A DNA stretch of 64,000 nt from Caballeronia humi (lineage in GTDB: Bacteria > Pseudomonadota > Gammaproteobacteria > Burkholderiales > Burkholderiaceae): NCBI RefSeq assembly GCF_001544475.1, contig NZ_FCNW02000029.1, forward strand, positions 21,312 through 85,311, in the 5' to 3' direction. Every line of letters starts with the position of its first letter. Positions within the stretch are counted from its first letter, which is position 1. The notes beneath the pieces were generated by a model. The model was not told the origin of the DNA, ran no database searches, and saw nothing but the letters and a program-made list of their open reading frames with translations. This document shows positions 36,254 through 44,766 of the stretch, piece after piece. The position numbers and the translations under genes are program-made.

Positions 36254-37648
36254 ATGGTTCGCTTGATGATGATTCTCCTCGGCGTGGATTATCTGCGAAC
36301 CCGCTGGCGCGGGCTTATGGCGGTGGGGTTCCTGAGCATCGGGCTCGGCGCCGTGATCTTCTCCGATGCGCTCGACGGCGCCCTCTACTTCCCGATCACC
36401 CCGTTCGCCCTGCTGCTGCTCCTCGAAGGACTCGCGACGCTGGCCGTCGCCTGGACCGGCATGGGCGGGCAGCGTACGCTGCGCTACGTGAAAGGCATCA
36501 CGTTCTGCCTGTCGGCGGGACTCGTGCTGGTCGGCGGCGAGCATGGCAACTTCGTGCTTTCGCTGATCTTCGGCACGCTCTTTCTCGCCGATGGAACGCT
36601 CCAGATCATCTCCGCGAAAGTGGTCCGCTATCGCACCTGGCGGCTCGCGATCGCTGGCGGCGCGCTCGAAATCGCCATCGCGATCTTCTTCTATCAGCCG
36701 TATCCGGACCACTATGCGGGAACCGTCGCGTATTGTGTCGCCTTCGGGCTTTTCTTTGGCGGCTGGAACATGATTCTGCTCGCGCTGCGCGTGCGGCGCA
36801 TGGCGGCCAATCCGGCGGTCGACGGCGCGTCTTCCTCCGCTGCTTCCTCTGACGCCCCGACGCCCACCGAATGGGACGGCCCGCCCGGCCCGCACGAGCC
36901 CGCGCTCACGGTGCATGTGTGGACGCCGGTCGGGACGTCGAAGATGGAGCCCCGCCGGCAGTTGATCGTCGATCGCTACATCGCCGCCGTGGACAAGCAC
37001 GGCGCGATCTCCACCGGCCACGCCGCGCTCGAATCGGCCGAGGGCATCTACATCAGCCTGTACCCGGCGGTCGAGATCGAGCGCTCGCCCGAGGAGTTCT
37101 CGCGCATCCTCCGCGCGACCCGCGATAACGACGTCCCCGGCATCTTCCAGCCGGACTACGCGACCGAATCGAAGGCATGGTGTCCGTCGACGCGGCAGGT
37201 GCGTATCCGCAACTACGATCCGCAGCGGCTGGAGCGCTTCTGGCGCAACTACCAGCGCGACACCACCTACAACCTGACGTACCGCAACTGTTCGAGCACG
37301 GTCGCGCGGGCGCTGGAGGCGGCGATCGAAGGCGCGTCGGCGCGCGTGTGGGGCAAGGGCGGCGGCTGGAAGCCGTTCCTGCGCATTCTCACGACGCCCG
37401 AGTTGTGGGTCGCGGCGCAGGTCCGAAAGCGCGCCGCGACGATGGCCTGGACGCCCGGCCTCACGCTCGATTACGCGCGCGCGCTCAGCATGCTCGCGGA
37501 CCCGCGGCCGTCCGGCTGGGTCAAGATGGCGCGCATGGCGCTGCGCACGATGTATCGGTCGAGACAGCGCTGGCGCGCCGAGGAAGAAGCGGCGCCGCAT
37601 CTGGACGACGCGCCGCGCGCGGGGATCGCGGGGCGTGATCCGGTGTGA
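36254..37648 (+). CDS. HdeD-like membrane domain fused to an LRAT/NlpC-like cysteine hydrolase domain
   Basis: A 464-residue two-domain protein. Residues about 10-180 hold six hydrophobic helices in the DUF308/HdeD pattern. A flexible Ser/Ala/Pro linker follows (about 190-215). The soluble C-terminal domain has a catalytic-looking His256 in ISTGHAAL and Cys346 in YRNCSST. The His comes before the Cys, and the Asn-Cys pair is typical of circularly permuted papain-like (LRAT/NlpC-related) hydrolases. These act as thiol acyltransferases, lipases or peptidases. A GGAGG site precedes the ATG. The gene stands alone, so the membrane anchor and an acyl- or peptide-hydrolysing role are inference. Confidence 0.75.
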   Translation: MVRLMMILLGVDYLRTRWRGLMAVGFLSIGLGAVIFSDALDGALYFPITPFALLLLLEGLATLAVAWTGMGGQRTLRYVKGITFCLSAGLVLVGGEHGNFVLSLIFGTLFLADGTLQIISAKVVRYRTWRLAIAGGALEIAIAIFFYQPYPDHYAGTVAYCVAFGLFFGGWNMILLALRVRRMAANPAVDGASSSAASSDAPTPTEWDGPPGPHEPALTVHVWTPVGTSKMEPRRQLIVDRYIAAVDKHGAISTGHAALESAEGIYISLYPAVEIERSPEEFSRILRATRDNDVPGIFQPDYATESKAWCPSTRQVRIRNYDPQRLERFWRNYQRDTTYNLTYRNCSSTVARALEAAIEGASARVWGKGGGWKPFLRILTTPELWVAAQVRKRAATMAWTPGLTLDYARALSMLADPRPSGWVKMARMALRTMYRSRQRWRAEEEAAPHLDDAPRAGIAGRDPV

Positions 37649-37660
37649 CGTCGCGGTTTG

Positions 37661-37680
37661 TCACGCGGCAAGACGCGTGA
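37661..37680 (+). terminator. Short inverted repeat after the DUF308-hydrolase gene
   Basis: TCACGCG (37661-37667) pairs with CGCGTGA (37674-37680) around a 6-nt loop, 12 bp after the stop codon. Four A residues follow instead of U, so if it terminates it does so weakly. Confidence 0.3.
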
Positions 37681-37905
37681 AAACGCGCGAGCACTCATTC
37701 ACGCACATCCTCACCCACCGCCCTTCCCGCCTCGTCGAAGCGGAAAATTCCACCTTCTGGTACAAATGTTCGTCTCCTCGCGCCTGAGTTCGGGAGCGCG
37801 AAGCCACTTTTGCGCGCCGACGATATCAAGTCTTTCGACTTGCAAGCCAAGGCCAACGCGAAGCGTGCACACATCACAAAAACAATCCCCACATCGGAGC
37901 TGAAC

Positions 37906-38364
37906 ATGACGATCAAGCTCAACGTCAATGGCGAAACCCACGACATCGACGCCCCTCCCGATATGCCCCTTCTTTGGGCACTCCGCGATATCGTCGGCCT
38001 GACGGGCACCAAGTTCGGCTGCGGCATTGCGCAGTGCGGCGCGTGCACGGTCCATCTCGACGGCGAGGCGGCGCGCTCGTGCGTGCTGCCGGTCGCGGCC
38101 GTCGGCGAGCGCAAGGTGACGACGATCGAAGCCGTCGGCAACACACCCGCCGGCAAAAAAGTGCAGGACGCGTGGAAGGCGCTCGACGTCGTCCAGTGCG
38201 GCTACTGTCAGTCGGGACAGGTGATGTCGGCGGCGTCGCTGATCGCGTCGAATCCGAACCCGAGCGATGCCGACATCGACGCCGCGATGGACGGCAACGT
38301 CTGCCGCTGCGGCACGTACAACCGAATCCGCGCGGCGATCAAGCACGCCGCGAAGGGAGCGTGA
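37906..38364 (+). CDS. 2Fe-2S subunit of a molybdenum hydroxylase (IorA-like)
   Basis: A 152-residue electron-transfer subunit of a xanthine-oxidase-type enzyme. The plant-ferredoxin cluster ligands appear in GTKFGCGIAQCGACTVHLDGEAARSC. The second, helical 2Fe-2S domain has VVQCGYCQSGQVM and GNVCRCGTYNRIR. ATG 37906 was chosen because GGAG precedes it and the beta-grasp domain starts at once; an upstream frame adds an unrelated tail. It is directly followed by the Mo subunit and a cytochrome c, the arrangement of periplasmic aldehyde or isoquinoline dehydrogenases. Confidence 0.93.
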   Translation: MTIKLNVNGETHDIDAPPDMPLLWALRDIVGLTGTKFGCGIAQCGACTVHLDGEAARSCVLPVAAVGERKVTTIEAVGNTPAGKKVQDAWKALDVVQCGYCQSGQVMSAASLIASNPNPSDADIDAAMDGNVCRCGTYNRIRAAIKHAAKGA

Positions 38365-38365
38365 C

Positions 38366-40597
38366 ATGTCGCAAGGATTGCTCGATGCGCAAAACGGCAA
38401 GGCGGCGGCAAGCGGTTTCTCCCGCCGCTCGTTCCTCAAATTCGGTGTGACGGTGGGCGCCGCTGCGGGCGGCGGCCTTCTGCTCGGCTTCAGCTTCAAC
38501 GCTTCCGGCCAGGGGCAAACCGCGAAGTCGGTCGTTAGCGGCGACGGCATCGAAGCGCCGCAGGACGGCATATTCCAGCCGAACGCGTTCGTGCAGATCG
38601 ACCGCACGGGCAAGGTCACCCTCGTGATCCCGAAGGTCGAAATGGGGCAAGGCGTCTATACGTCGATCCCGATGCTGATCGCCGAAGAGCTCGAAGTGCC
38701 GCTCGAAAGCATCGTGGTCGCGCACGCGCCGCCGAACGAGGAACTCTTCAAGGACCCGCTGCTCGGCGGCCAGTTGACCGGCGGCTCGACGTCCATCCGC
38801 TACGCGTGGGAGCCGATGCGCAAGGCGGGAGCCACCGCGCGTGTGCTGCTCGTGTCGGCGGCGGCGCAGCAATGGCAGGTCGATCCGGCGAGCTGCCACG
38901 CCGAGCGCGGACAGGTGAAGCACGCGGCGAGCAATCGCGCGATCGGCTACGGCGAACTCGTCGATGCCGCCGCGAAGCTCCCCGCGCCGCAGAGCGTGCC
39001 GCTCAAGGACCCGAAGGATTTCGGGCTCATCGGCACGGCGGCGAAGCGCATCGATTCGCCGGAAAAAATCGACGGCACAGCGATGTTCGGCCTCGACGTG
39101 CGCCTGCCCGGCATGAAGTACGCGGCGATCGTCAACTGCCCGGTGTTCGGCGGCACGCTCGCCTCCGTCGACGATACCGCCGCGAAGAAAATCCCCGGCG
39201 TCACGCAGATCGTGAAAGCCGATAACGCGGTGGCTGTTATCGGCGACCACACGTGGGCCGCGAAGCGCGGCGCGTCGGCGCTCGTCGTCAAGTGGAACGA
39301 GGGCAAGGGCGCCGCGCTGCAGATGCAGCACATCGTCGACGATCTCGCGAATGCCTCGAAGCGCGACGGCGCCGTCGCGCGCAAGGACGGCGACATCAAC
39401 AAGGCGTTCGGCGATGCGAAAACGCGCGTCGATGCCGTCTATCAGCAGCCGTTTCTCGCCCATGCGACGATGGAGCCGGTCAACTGCACGGTGCACGTGC
39501 GCGCCGATGCGTGCGATATCTGGGTGGGCACGCAGGTGCCGACGCGTGCCGTCGATACGGCCAAGCAGATCACCGGCCTCCCCGCCGACAAGATCACGAT
39601 CCACAACCACCTGCTCGGCGGCGGCTTCGGGCGCCGGCTGGAGACGGATTTCATCGCGCAGGCGCTGAAGATCGGCAAGCAGGTCGATGCGCCGGTCAAG
39701 GTCACGTTCACGCGCGAGGAGGACATCCAGCACGACATGTACCGTCCGTATTACTACGACGTCATTTCGGCCGGGCTCGATGCGAACGGCAAGCCGATCG
39801 CGTGGAAGCACCGGATCGTGGGTTCATCCGTGCTCGCACGTTTCGCGCCGCCCGCGATCAAGAACGGCGTCGATCCGGACGCCGTCGAAGTCGCCGCCGA
39901 TCTGCCCTACGACCTGCCGAATCAACTCGTGGACTACGTGCGGCAGGAACCGCGCGACATCCCGACGGCGTTCTGGCGCGGCGTCGGTCCGACGCGCGGG
40001 ACGTTCGTCGTGGAGAGCTTCATCGACGAACTCGCCGCGCAGGCGAAAGCCGATCCGGCTACGTACCGGCGCGGGCTGCTCGGCAAGTCGCCGCGTGCGC
40101 GCAATGTGCTCGACGTCGCGACGCAAGCCGCCGGCTGGGGCAGCACGCTGCCGAAGGGTCAGGGACGCGGGCTCTCGGTGATGCACGCGTTCGGCAGCTT
40201 CTTCTCGATCGTCACGGACGTTACGGTGGACGACAACGGCGAAGTGGCCGTGAACCGCGTCGTGTGCGCGGTCGATTGCGGCATGGTCGTGAACCCGAAC
40301 ACGGTGGAGGCGCAGATCCAGGGCGGCATCATCTTCGCGATCACGGCGGCGCTCTACGGCGAGGTGACGATCAAGGACGGCCGCGTCGAGCAGAGCAATT
40401 TCACCGACTATCGCATGTTGCGTCTCTCGCAGACTCCGCCGATCGACGTGCACATCGTCAAGAGCGCGGAAGCGCCCGGCGGAATCGGCGAACCGGGGAC
40501 GGCCGCGCTCGCGCCCGCGCTCACCAACGCGATCTTCGCGGCGACGGGCAAGCGCGTGAGGCAATTGCCCGTCGGCCGTCAACTTCTGAAAGCGTGA
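38366..40597 (+). CDS. Molybdopterin-binding subunit of a periplasmic aldehyde/isoquinoline oxidoreductase (IorB-like)
   Basis: A 743-residue subunit with a Tat signal (SRRSFLKFGVTVGAAAGGGLLLGF), so the complex is exported folded. Molybdenum-cofactor segments include KVEMGQGVYTSIPMLIAEEL, GGQLTGGSTSIRYAW and HNHLLGGGFGRRLETDF; the catalytic Glu is in PGGIGEPGTAALAPA. Two aldehyde-dehydrogenase-type Mo domains are visible in order. It starts one base after the 2Fe-2S gene (GAGCGTGACATG). Electrons would pass to the triheme cytochrome encoded next and then to the respiratory chain. The substrate (an aldehyde or N-heterocycle) is not determinable. Confidence 0.93.
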   Translation: MSQGLLDAQNGKAAASGFSRRSFLKFGVTVGAAAGGGLLLGFSFNASGQGQTAKSVVSGDGIEAPQDGIFQPNAFVQIDRTGKVTLVIPKVEMGQGVYTSIPMLIAEELEVPLESIVVAHAPPNEELFKDPLLGGQLTGGSTSIRYAWEPMRKAGATARVLLVSAAAQQWQVDPASCHAERGQVKHAASNRAIGYGELVDAAAKLPAPQSVPLKDPKDFGLIGTAAKRIDSPEKIDGTAMFGLDVRLPGMKYAAIVNCPVFGGTLASVDDTAAKKIPGVTQIVKADNAVAVIGDHTWAAKRGASALVVKWNEGKGAALQMQHIVDDLANASKRDGAVARKDGDINKAFGDAKTRVDAVYQQPFLAHATMEPVNCTVHVRADACDIWVGTQVPTRAVDTAKQITGLPADKITIHNHLLGGGFGRRLETDFIAQALKIGKQVDAPVKVTFTREEDIQHDMYRPYYYDVISAGLDANGKPIAWKHRIVGSSVLARFAPPAIKNGVDPDAVEVAADLPYDLPNQLVDYVRQEPRDIPTAFWRGVGPTRGTFVVESFIDELAAQAKADPATYRRGLLGKSPRARNVLDVATQAAGWGSTLPKGQGRGLSVMHAFGSFFSIVTDVTVDDNGEVAVNRVVCAVDCGMVVNPNTVEAQIQGGIIFAITAALYGEVTIKDGRVEQSNFTDYRMLRLSQTPPIDVHIVKSAEAPGGIGEPGTAALAPALTNAIFAATGKRVRQLPVGRQLLKA

Positions 40598-40608
40598 GGG
40601 GAACCGAC

Positions 40609-41886
40609 ATGACACGAAGAATCGTTGCAGGCATCGGCTTCGCTTTCACGCTCTCGGCGTCTACATTCGCGCAAGCCGCCACCACCGACGATGCCCTGGT
40701 CACGCGCGGCGCGTATCTCGCGAAAGCGGGTGATTGCGTCGCGTGCCATTCGGCGCCGAAGGGCAAGCCGTTCGCGGGCGGCCTGCCGATGAACACGCCG
40801 ATGGGTCGCATCTACACGACCAACATCACGCCCGATCCGTCGACGGGCATCGGCAACTGGAGCGAGGAAGACTTCGACCGCGCGCTGCGCCGGGGTGTCG
40901 CGAAGGACGGCCACAACCTGTATCCGGCGATGCCGTATCCGTCGTACGCAAAAGTCCGCGACGACGACGTGAAGGCGCTTTACGCGTATTTCATGAAGGG
41001 CGTCGAGCCGGTGAACCAGCCGAACCGCGCGTCCGACATTCCGTTTCCGCTCAACATGCGCTGGCCGCTCAAGCTCTGGAACCTGGTCTTCCTCGACAAG
41101 GCCGTCTATCAGGACAAGAGCGGCAAGGATGTCGCGTGGAATCGCGGCGCGTACCTGATCCAGGGGCTCGGGCACTGCGGCTCGTGTCACACCGCGCGCG
41201 GCATTGCGTTCCAGGAGAAAGCGCTCGACGAAAGCGGCAGCGCGTTCCTCTCGGGCGCGCTGCTCGACGGCTGGTTCGCGTCGAACCTGACAGGCGAATA
41301 CAACGTCGGTCTCGGCCGATGGTCGGAAGCGGAGACCTCGCAGTTCATGAAAACCGGCGCGAACAAGCACGCGGCGGCGTTCGGCGCGATGACCGACGTG
41401 ATCAACCACAGCACGCAGGCGCTGAACGACGACGACATCACGGCGATGTCGCGCTATCTGAAGTCGCTGCCGGCGGCGGGCGGGACGAACGCGCCGCGTT
41501 ACGCGTACGATCTGAAGGCGACGAAGGTGTCGCTGACGCGCCCCGCTGGCGATGCGGGCGCCAAGGTCTACACGGCATACTGCATGCACTGCCACGGCGC
41601 CGACGGCGCGGGCTTCGCGCCGATTCTGGCACCGCTCGCGGGCAATCCGAACGTGATGGAAAAGAATGCGTCGTCGCTCATCAACGTCACGCTGAACGGC
41701 ACGCAGGATCTCGTGATTCAGGGCGTGCCGGCCGCCTATCCGATGCCGAAGTACTCGCCGGTCCTGAACGACAAGCAGATCGCCGACGTGCTCACGTTCA
41801 TCCGCGCGGGATGGAACAACGGTGCGCCGGCGGTGACGGCAGAAGATGTCGCCAAGCTGCGCAAGTCGACGCAAGCCGCGCAGTAA
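40609..41886 (+). CDS. Triheme c-type cytochrome, electron acceptor of the Mo-hydroxylase
   Basis: A 425-residue secreted protein. A Sec signal (IGFAFTLSASTFAQA) precedes three CxxCH heme sites: CVACH at residues 43-47, CGSCH near 190 and CMHCH near 326. This spacing matches the membrane-associated cytochrome subunit of periplasmic alcohol and aldehyde dehydrogenases. A GAGGGGAA site lies 7 nt before the ATG. The gene follows the Mo subunit by 11 bp, so the three genes form one respiratory dehydrogenase that feeds electrons to ubiquinone or a terminal oxidase. Confidence 0.92.
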   Translation: MTRRIVAGIGFAFTLSASTFAQAATTDDALVTRGAYLAKAGDCVACHSAPKGKPFAGGLPMNTPMGRIYTTNITPDPSTGIGNWSEEDFDRALRRGVAKDGHNLYPAMPYPSYAKVRDDDVKALYAYFMKGVEPVNQPNRASDIPFPLNMRWPLKLWNLVFLDKAVYQDKSGKDVAWNRGAYLIQGLGHCGSCHTARGIAFQEKALDESGSAFLSGALLDGWFASNLTGEYNVGLGRWSEAETSQFMKTGANKHAAAFGAMTDVINHSTQALNDDDITAMSRYLKSLPAAGGTNAPRYAYDLKATKVSLTRPAGDAGAKVYTAYCMHCHGADGAGFAPILAPLAGNPNVMEKNASSLINVTLNGTQDLVIQGVPAAYPMPKYSPVLNDKQIADVLTFIRAGWNNGAPAVTAEDVAKLRKSTQAAQ

Positions 41887-41951
41887 TCGAAGCTGCCGAT
41901 GTTGTTTTTTTGCCGCATGGTGTCGTTACATTCGATCAAGGAGACCGTCTC

Positions 41952-42668
41952 ATGACGCAAAAAGTAGGTTCCATGATTACTTTCCGCCGCCCAGACGGGC
42001 AGGACGTAGAGGGGTATCTCGCGAAACCGGACAAGCTGGAGGGCGCGCCCGCGATCGTCGTGATTCAGGAATGGTGGGGCGTGAACGACCAGATCAAGGG
42101 CGTCGCCGACCGTTTCGCGCAAGCCGGGTATCTCGCGCTCGTGCCGGATCTGTTTCGCGGCAAGACGACAGTCGAAGAGGAAGAAGCGAGCCATCTGCTG
42201 GGCGGCCTCGATTTCGCCGATGCCACCGCCCAAGACGTGCGCGGCGCCGTGCTGTATCTGAAGGAGCAGGGCGCGCGCGTCGGCGTGACGGGCTACTGCA
42301 TGGGCGGCGCGCTGACGCTGCTTGCGCTGTGCAATATTCCGGAGGTGTCGGCGGGGGTGACGTGGTACGGCTTTCCGCCGCTTGATTACGTCGATGCCAG
42401 CAAGATCAAGGTCCCGGTGCAGGGCCACTGGGCGACGCAGGACGAATTCTTTACCGCCGATATCGTCGACAAACTGGAGGCCAAGCTGACCGAGGCCAAT
42501 GTCGACGTGGAATTTCACCGCTATCTGGCGCACCACGCGTTCGCTAACGAAACCGCCGTGGGGCCGGGACGCATCCCGAGGACTCAGTTCGATCCGGTGT
42601 GGTCGCGCATGGCGTGGGACCGGACGTTGACGTTCTTTGGACGCACGTTGTGGGGAGAGGCGAAGTAG
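41952..42668 (+). CDS. Dienelactone hydrolase family protein
   Basis: A 238-residue alpha/beta hydrolase. The nucleophile is Cys116 in TGYCMGGAL, with the acid in WATQDEFF and the His in YLAHHAFAN, the DLH triad. The motif VVIQEWWGVNDQIKGVADRFA is the family N-terminal signature. AAGGAG precedes the ATG by 8 nt. It hydrolyses lactones of the chloroaromatic or protocatechuate type in characterised members. It follows the cytochrome by 65 bp and could belong to the same transcript, but its substrate is unknown. Confidence 0.9.
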   Translation: MTQKVGSMITFRRPDGQDVEGYLAKPDKLEGAPAIVVIQEWWGVNDQIKGVADRFAQAGYLALVPDLFRGKTTVEEEEASHLLGGLDFADATAQDVRGAVLYLKEQGARVGVTGYCMGGALTLLALCNIPEVSAGVTWYGFPPLDYVDASKIKVPVQGHWATQDEFFTADIVDKLEAKLTEANVDVEFHRYLAHHAFANETAVGPGRIPRTQFDPVWSRMAWDRTLTFFGRTLWGEAK

Positions 42669-42671
42669 CGG

Positions 42672-42896
42672 TCAGTGGCCTTCGGTCAGCGCCTTCGGGC
42701 CGCCGTGGAGCGCCGATTCGATGTCGCGCACGAAGTCGAGTGCGACGGCATCGGCTTCGGGCGAGCCTTCGGCGAAATCGCTCGGAATGGCCTTGCCCTG
42801 CGCCTTGCGCGCAGCCGTCACGCGCGCGGCGAGCGAACTCGCCGCATCGAAGAGAGAAGCGTCGACACCGAAGGGAAGCTTCTCGTCGTGTTCCAT
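42672..42896 (-). CDS. Small protein P1, paralogue of the gene upstream of flhD
   Basis: A 74-residue acidic protein beginning MEHDEKLPFG. It aligns along its length with the 73-residue product at 43471-43692 (shared LP-G near the N-terminus, R-A-G and P-D in the middle, and A-x-DF-RD-x2-AL near the end). The ATG at 42896 is chosen because the homologue starts at the matching Met; upstream in-frame codons would begin with TTG. It lies 31 bp downstream of the FlhD gene and may be co-transcribed with it. No known domain is recognised, and no membrane segment or signal peptide is present. Confidence 0.65.
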   Translation of the reverse strand: MEHDEKLPFGVDASLFDAASSLAARVTAARKAQGKAIPSDFAEGSPEADAVALDFVRDIESALHGGPKALTEGH

Positions 42897-42927
42897 TGAC
42901 TTGCGGGACTGCGGGTTGGTACAGGCC

Positions 42928-43245
42928 TTATGCAAACTGCGCGGCGGGAAGGCCTGCCATGATGATCGCGGCGTGCGTCGGGGCGATGTTCGAATTCTTC
43001 GCCGGCTGCGTGAGCGCGCCGAGCATCGTGTGATCGTTAAAGCGGAAGAAGCAGAGAAGCTGGTCCGAAGCCGCGAGCTTCACGACTTGGGCGAGCGTCA
43101 GGTTCGCGAGGATGTCAGCGATTTCGCGCGACAAACCAAGGCGGAACATGCCGACCGCCCGATCCTCGCGCAGCAGGCGCTGGGCAAGCATGATGTAGGA
43201 CAGGTTGATCTCGCGAATCGCGTCTGAAGTTTCGGCGGTTTGCAT
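42928..43245 (-). CDS. flhD: FlhD-family transcriptional activator (orphan)
   Basis: A 105-residue homologue of FlhD, the flagellar master regulator subunit. Recognisable family segments are IREINLSYIMLAQRLLREDRAVGMFRLGLS, ILANLTLAQVVKLAASDQLLCFFRFNDH and the C-terminal IIMAGLPAAQ. Canonical FlhD is about 105-115 residues and works as FlhD4C2; no flhC lies within this window, so this copy is an orphan paralogue or a partner of a distant FlhC. GGAG precedes the ATG at 43245 by 9 nt. It is flanked by two related 73-74-residue proteins on the same strand, which suggests a recent cassette-like arrangement. Whether it controls motility here is unknown. Confidence 0.85.
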   Translation of the reverse strand: MQTAETSDAIREINLSYIMLAQRLLREDRAVGMFRLGLSREIADILANLTLAQVVKLAASDQLLCFFRFNDHTMLGALTQPAKNSNIAPTHAAIIMAGLPAAQFA

Positions 43246-43301
43246 GGCGATTTCTCCGTTCTCACTTGCCGGCGGTCTTTGCAACCGGGTCGGTAAAATT
43301 C

Positions 43302-43316
43302 GTTACATTTCGTAAC
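43302..43316. promoter_or_regulatory. Palindrome upstream of flhD
   Basis: GTTAC-ATTTC-GTAAC forms a perfect 5-bp inverted repeat about 57-71 bp before the flhD start. The same bases also appear as the direct repeats TTCGTTACA and TTCGTAACA. A related GTTAC core sits in the perfect palindrome AGTTGT-T-ACAACT (43458-43470) immediately after the P2 stop codon. They could be operators for one regulator. Confidence 0.4.
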
Positions 43317-43470
43317 AGGCTGGATTGGAGTCTAAGGTCGCCGCAAACGATTAGCAATGGGTTTTCGCGCCATATTTTCGGGGCCGCAAATGTTTCCGGG
43401 TAAATATTGCAGTTACTTGTTGCCGACCGCCCTTTTTAATCAGTATTTTTTGGCGCGAGTTGTTACAACT

Positions 43471-43692
43471 TCAGTCTTCTTCGTCATCGTCGGCCATGCC
43501 GAGCGCCCAGCGCAGATCGCGGGCGAAGTCGATGCTCGCCGCTTCCCATTCCTTCGAGTCGAGCGGATAGTCACGCGGATTGCCCCGGCCGCGCGCCCTG
43601 CGGATGGTTTCGATGCTCAATGCGAGCGCGAACGCTTCTCCGCGCAGAGGATGCATGCGACCGAGCGGGAGGTCTTCGTCTTGTTGTTCCAT
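43471..43692 (-). CDS. Small protein P2, paralogue of P1
   Basis: A 73-residue protein starting MEQQDEDLPLG and ending in an acidic DDDEED tail. It is similar to P1 (42672-42896), including the IDFARDLRWALG versus LDFVRDIESALH segment. Two upstream in-frame ATGs (43713 and 43803) exist but lack ribosome-binding sites; the chosen start matches the P1 start. The gene lies 225 bp upstream of flhD on the same strand. No known domain is recognised. Two paralogues bracketing a regulator gene suggest a shared function such as binding FlhD or each other, but this is inference. Confidence 0.6.
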   Translation of the reverse strand: MEQQDEDLPLGRMHPLRGEAFALALSIETIRRARGRGNPRDYPLDSKEWEAASIDFARDLRWALGMADDDEED

Positions 43693-43823
43693 GCCCCAGT
43701 TTTCGGCCTTCATGGCCGAAACTTGAGTAGAGGGGTTCTGCAAATGTTTCGGCCGTCGCGCCAGACCGGCGCGACGCGAATGGTGCTTGAGGCCGCGGTT
43801 CATTTGCTTTCCCCTGAGCGCTG

Positions 43824-44726
43824 CTAGCCCGCGAAGCGTGGCTCGGGCAACCCTCTGACACCCAACCCCGTCACGGCAAAAAGCCCGCCCTTATCGCGTT
43901 CCTTTTGCGGAATGCCCCACATCGGGCGTCCCATCGTCGTGACGTAAAGAGTGTCGAGGTTCGGGCCGCCGAACATCACGCTCGTCAGATTGCGCACCGG
44001 AAACGGCACGACGCGGTCGAGCGTGCCGTCCGGCGCATAGCGCAGGATGCGCCCGCCGAACACCAGCGCCGACCAGATGTAGCCTTCCGCGTCGACGGTC
44101 GCGCCGTCGAACGTTCCGGCCATGTCGCGCGCCGACGCGAACACGCGCCGGTTCGATGCCGCGCCCGTTTCGATGTCGTAGTCGTATGCGTACATCTGCT
44201 TGTCGTACGTATCGGTGAAATAAAGCGTGCGGTTGTCCGGGCTCCAGCACGGCCCGTTCGAGCAACTGATGCCGCCGTCCAGCCGTGCGACCGTGCCGTT
44301 CGTATCGAGCCGGTAGAGGCCGCCGCTGCGCGACGAGCGCTGGCCGCGATCGGCATCGTAGCGATCGAAGTCGTAGGCCATCGTGCCCGCGATGAAGCGG
44401 CCCTTGCGATCCACCTTGCCGTCGTTGAAGCGCGTCTCGGGATCGTCGGCTTCGGGGTCGGCGATCAGTTGCACCGTCTGCTTCTCGAAGTCGTAGAAGT
44501 GCAGGCCGTTCGCGAGCGCGACCACAGCGCCGCCCTTCTCACGCAACGCCATCGACCCGATGTGACGCGGCACGAAAAACCGCTCCACTTCGCTGCCGTC
44601 CGCGCGGCAACGGTAGATCTCGGCCGCCGTACTGTCGATCCAGTAGAGCCGCTCTTCCTTCACGTCCCACAGCGGCCCTTCGCCGAGGTGATTGTTCGCA
44701 TCGACCAGCAAGCGCGTTTCGATCAT
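43824..44726 (-). CDS. SMP-30/gluconolactonase family lactonase
   Basis: A 300-residue six-bladed propeller enzyme that opens sugar lactones using a divalent metal. Metal-site residues appear in HLGEGPLWD (Glu near residue 16), CSNGPCWSPDNRTLYFTDT (Asn and Asp) and MAGTFDGATVDAEGYIW. GGAGAC precedes the ATG. It is the last gene of the 10-kb leftward operon, preceded by the gulonate-dehydrogenase-like enzyme. In the inferred pathway it would hydrolyse an aldonolactone to the aldonate before C3 oxidation. No signal peptide, so it acts in the cytoplasm. Confidence 0.92.
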   Translation of the reverse strand: MIETRLLVDANNHLGEGPLWDVKEERLYWIDSTAAEIYRCRADGSEVERFFVPRHIGSMALREKGGAVVALANGLHFYDFEKQTVQLIADPEADDPETRFNDGKVDRKGRFIAGTMAYDFDRYDADRGQRSSRSGGLYRLDTNGTVARLDGGISCSNGPCWSPDNRTLYFTDTYDKQMYAYDYDIETGAASNRRVFASARDMAGTFDGATVDAEGYIWSALVFGGRILRYAPDGTLDRVVPFPVRNLTSVMFGGPNLDTLYVTTMGRPMWGIPQKERDKGGLFAVTGLGVRGLPEPRFAG

Positions 44727-44766
44727 CGTTGTCTCCGGGTTCGTTCGGGTTTGTTATGTGAGCGGT

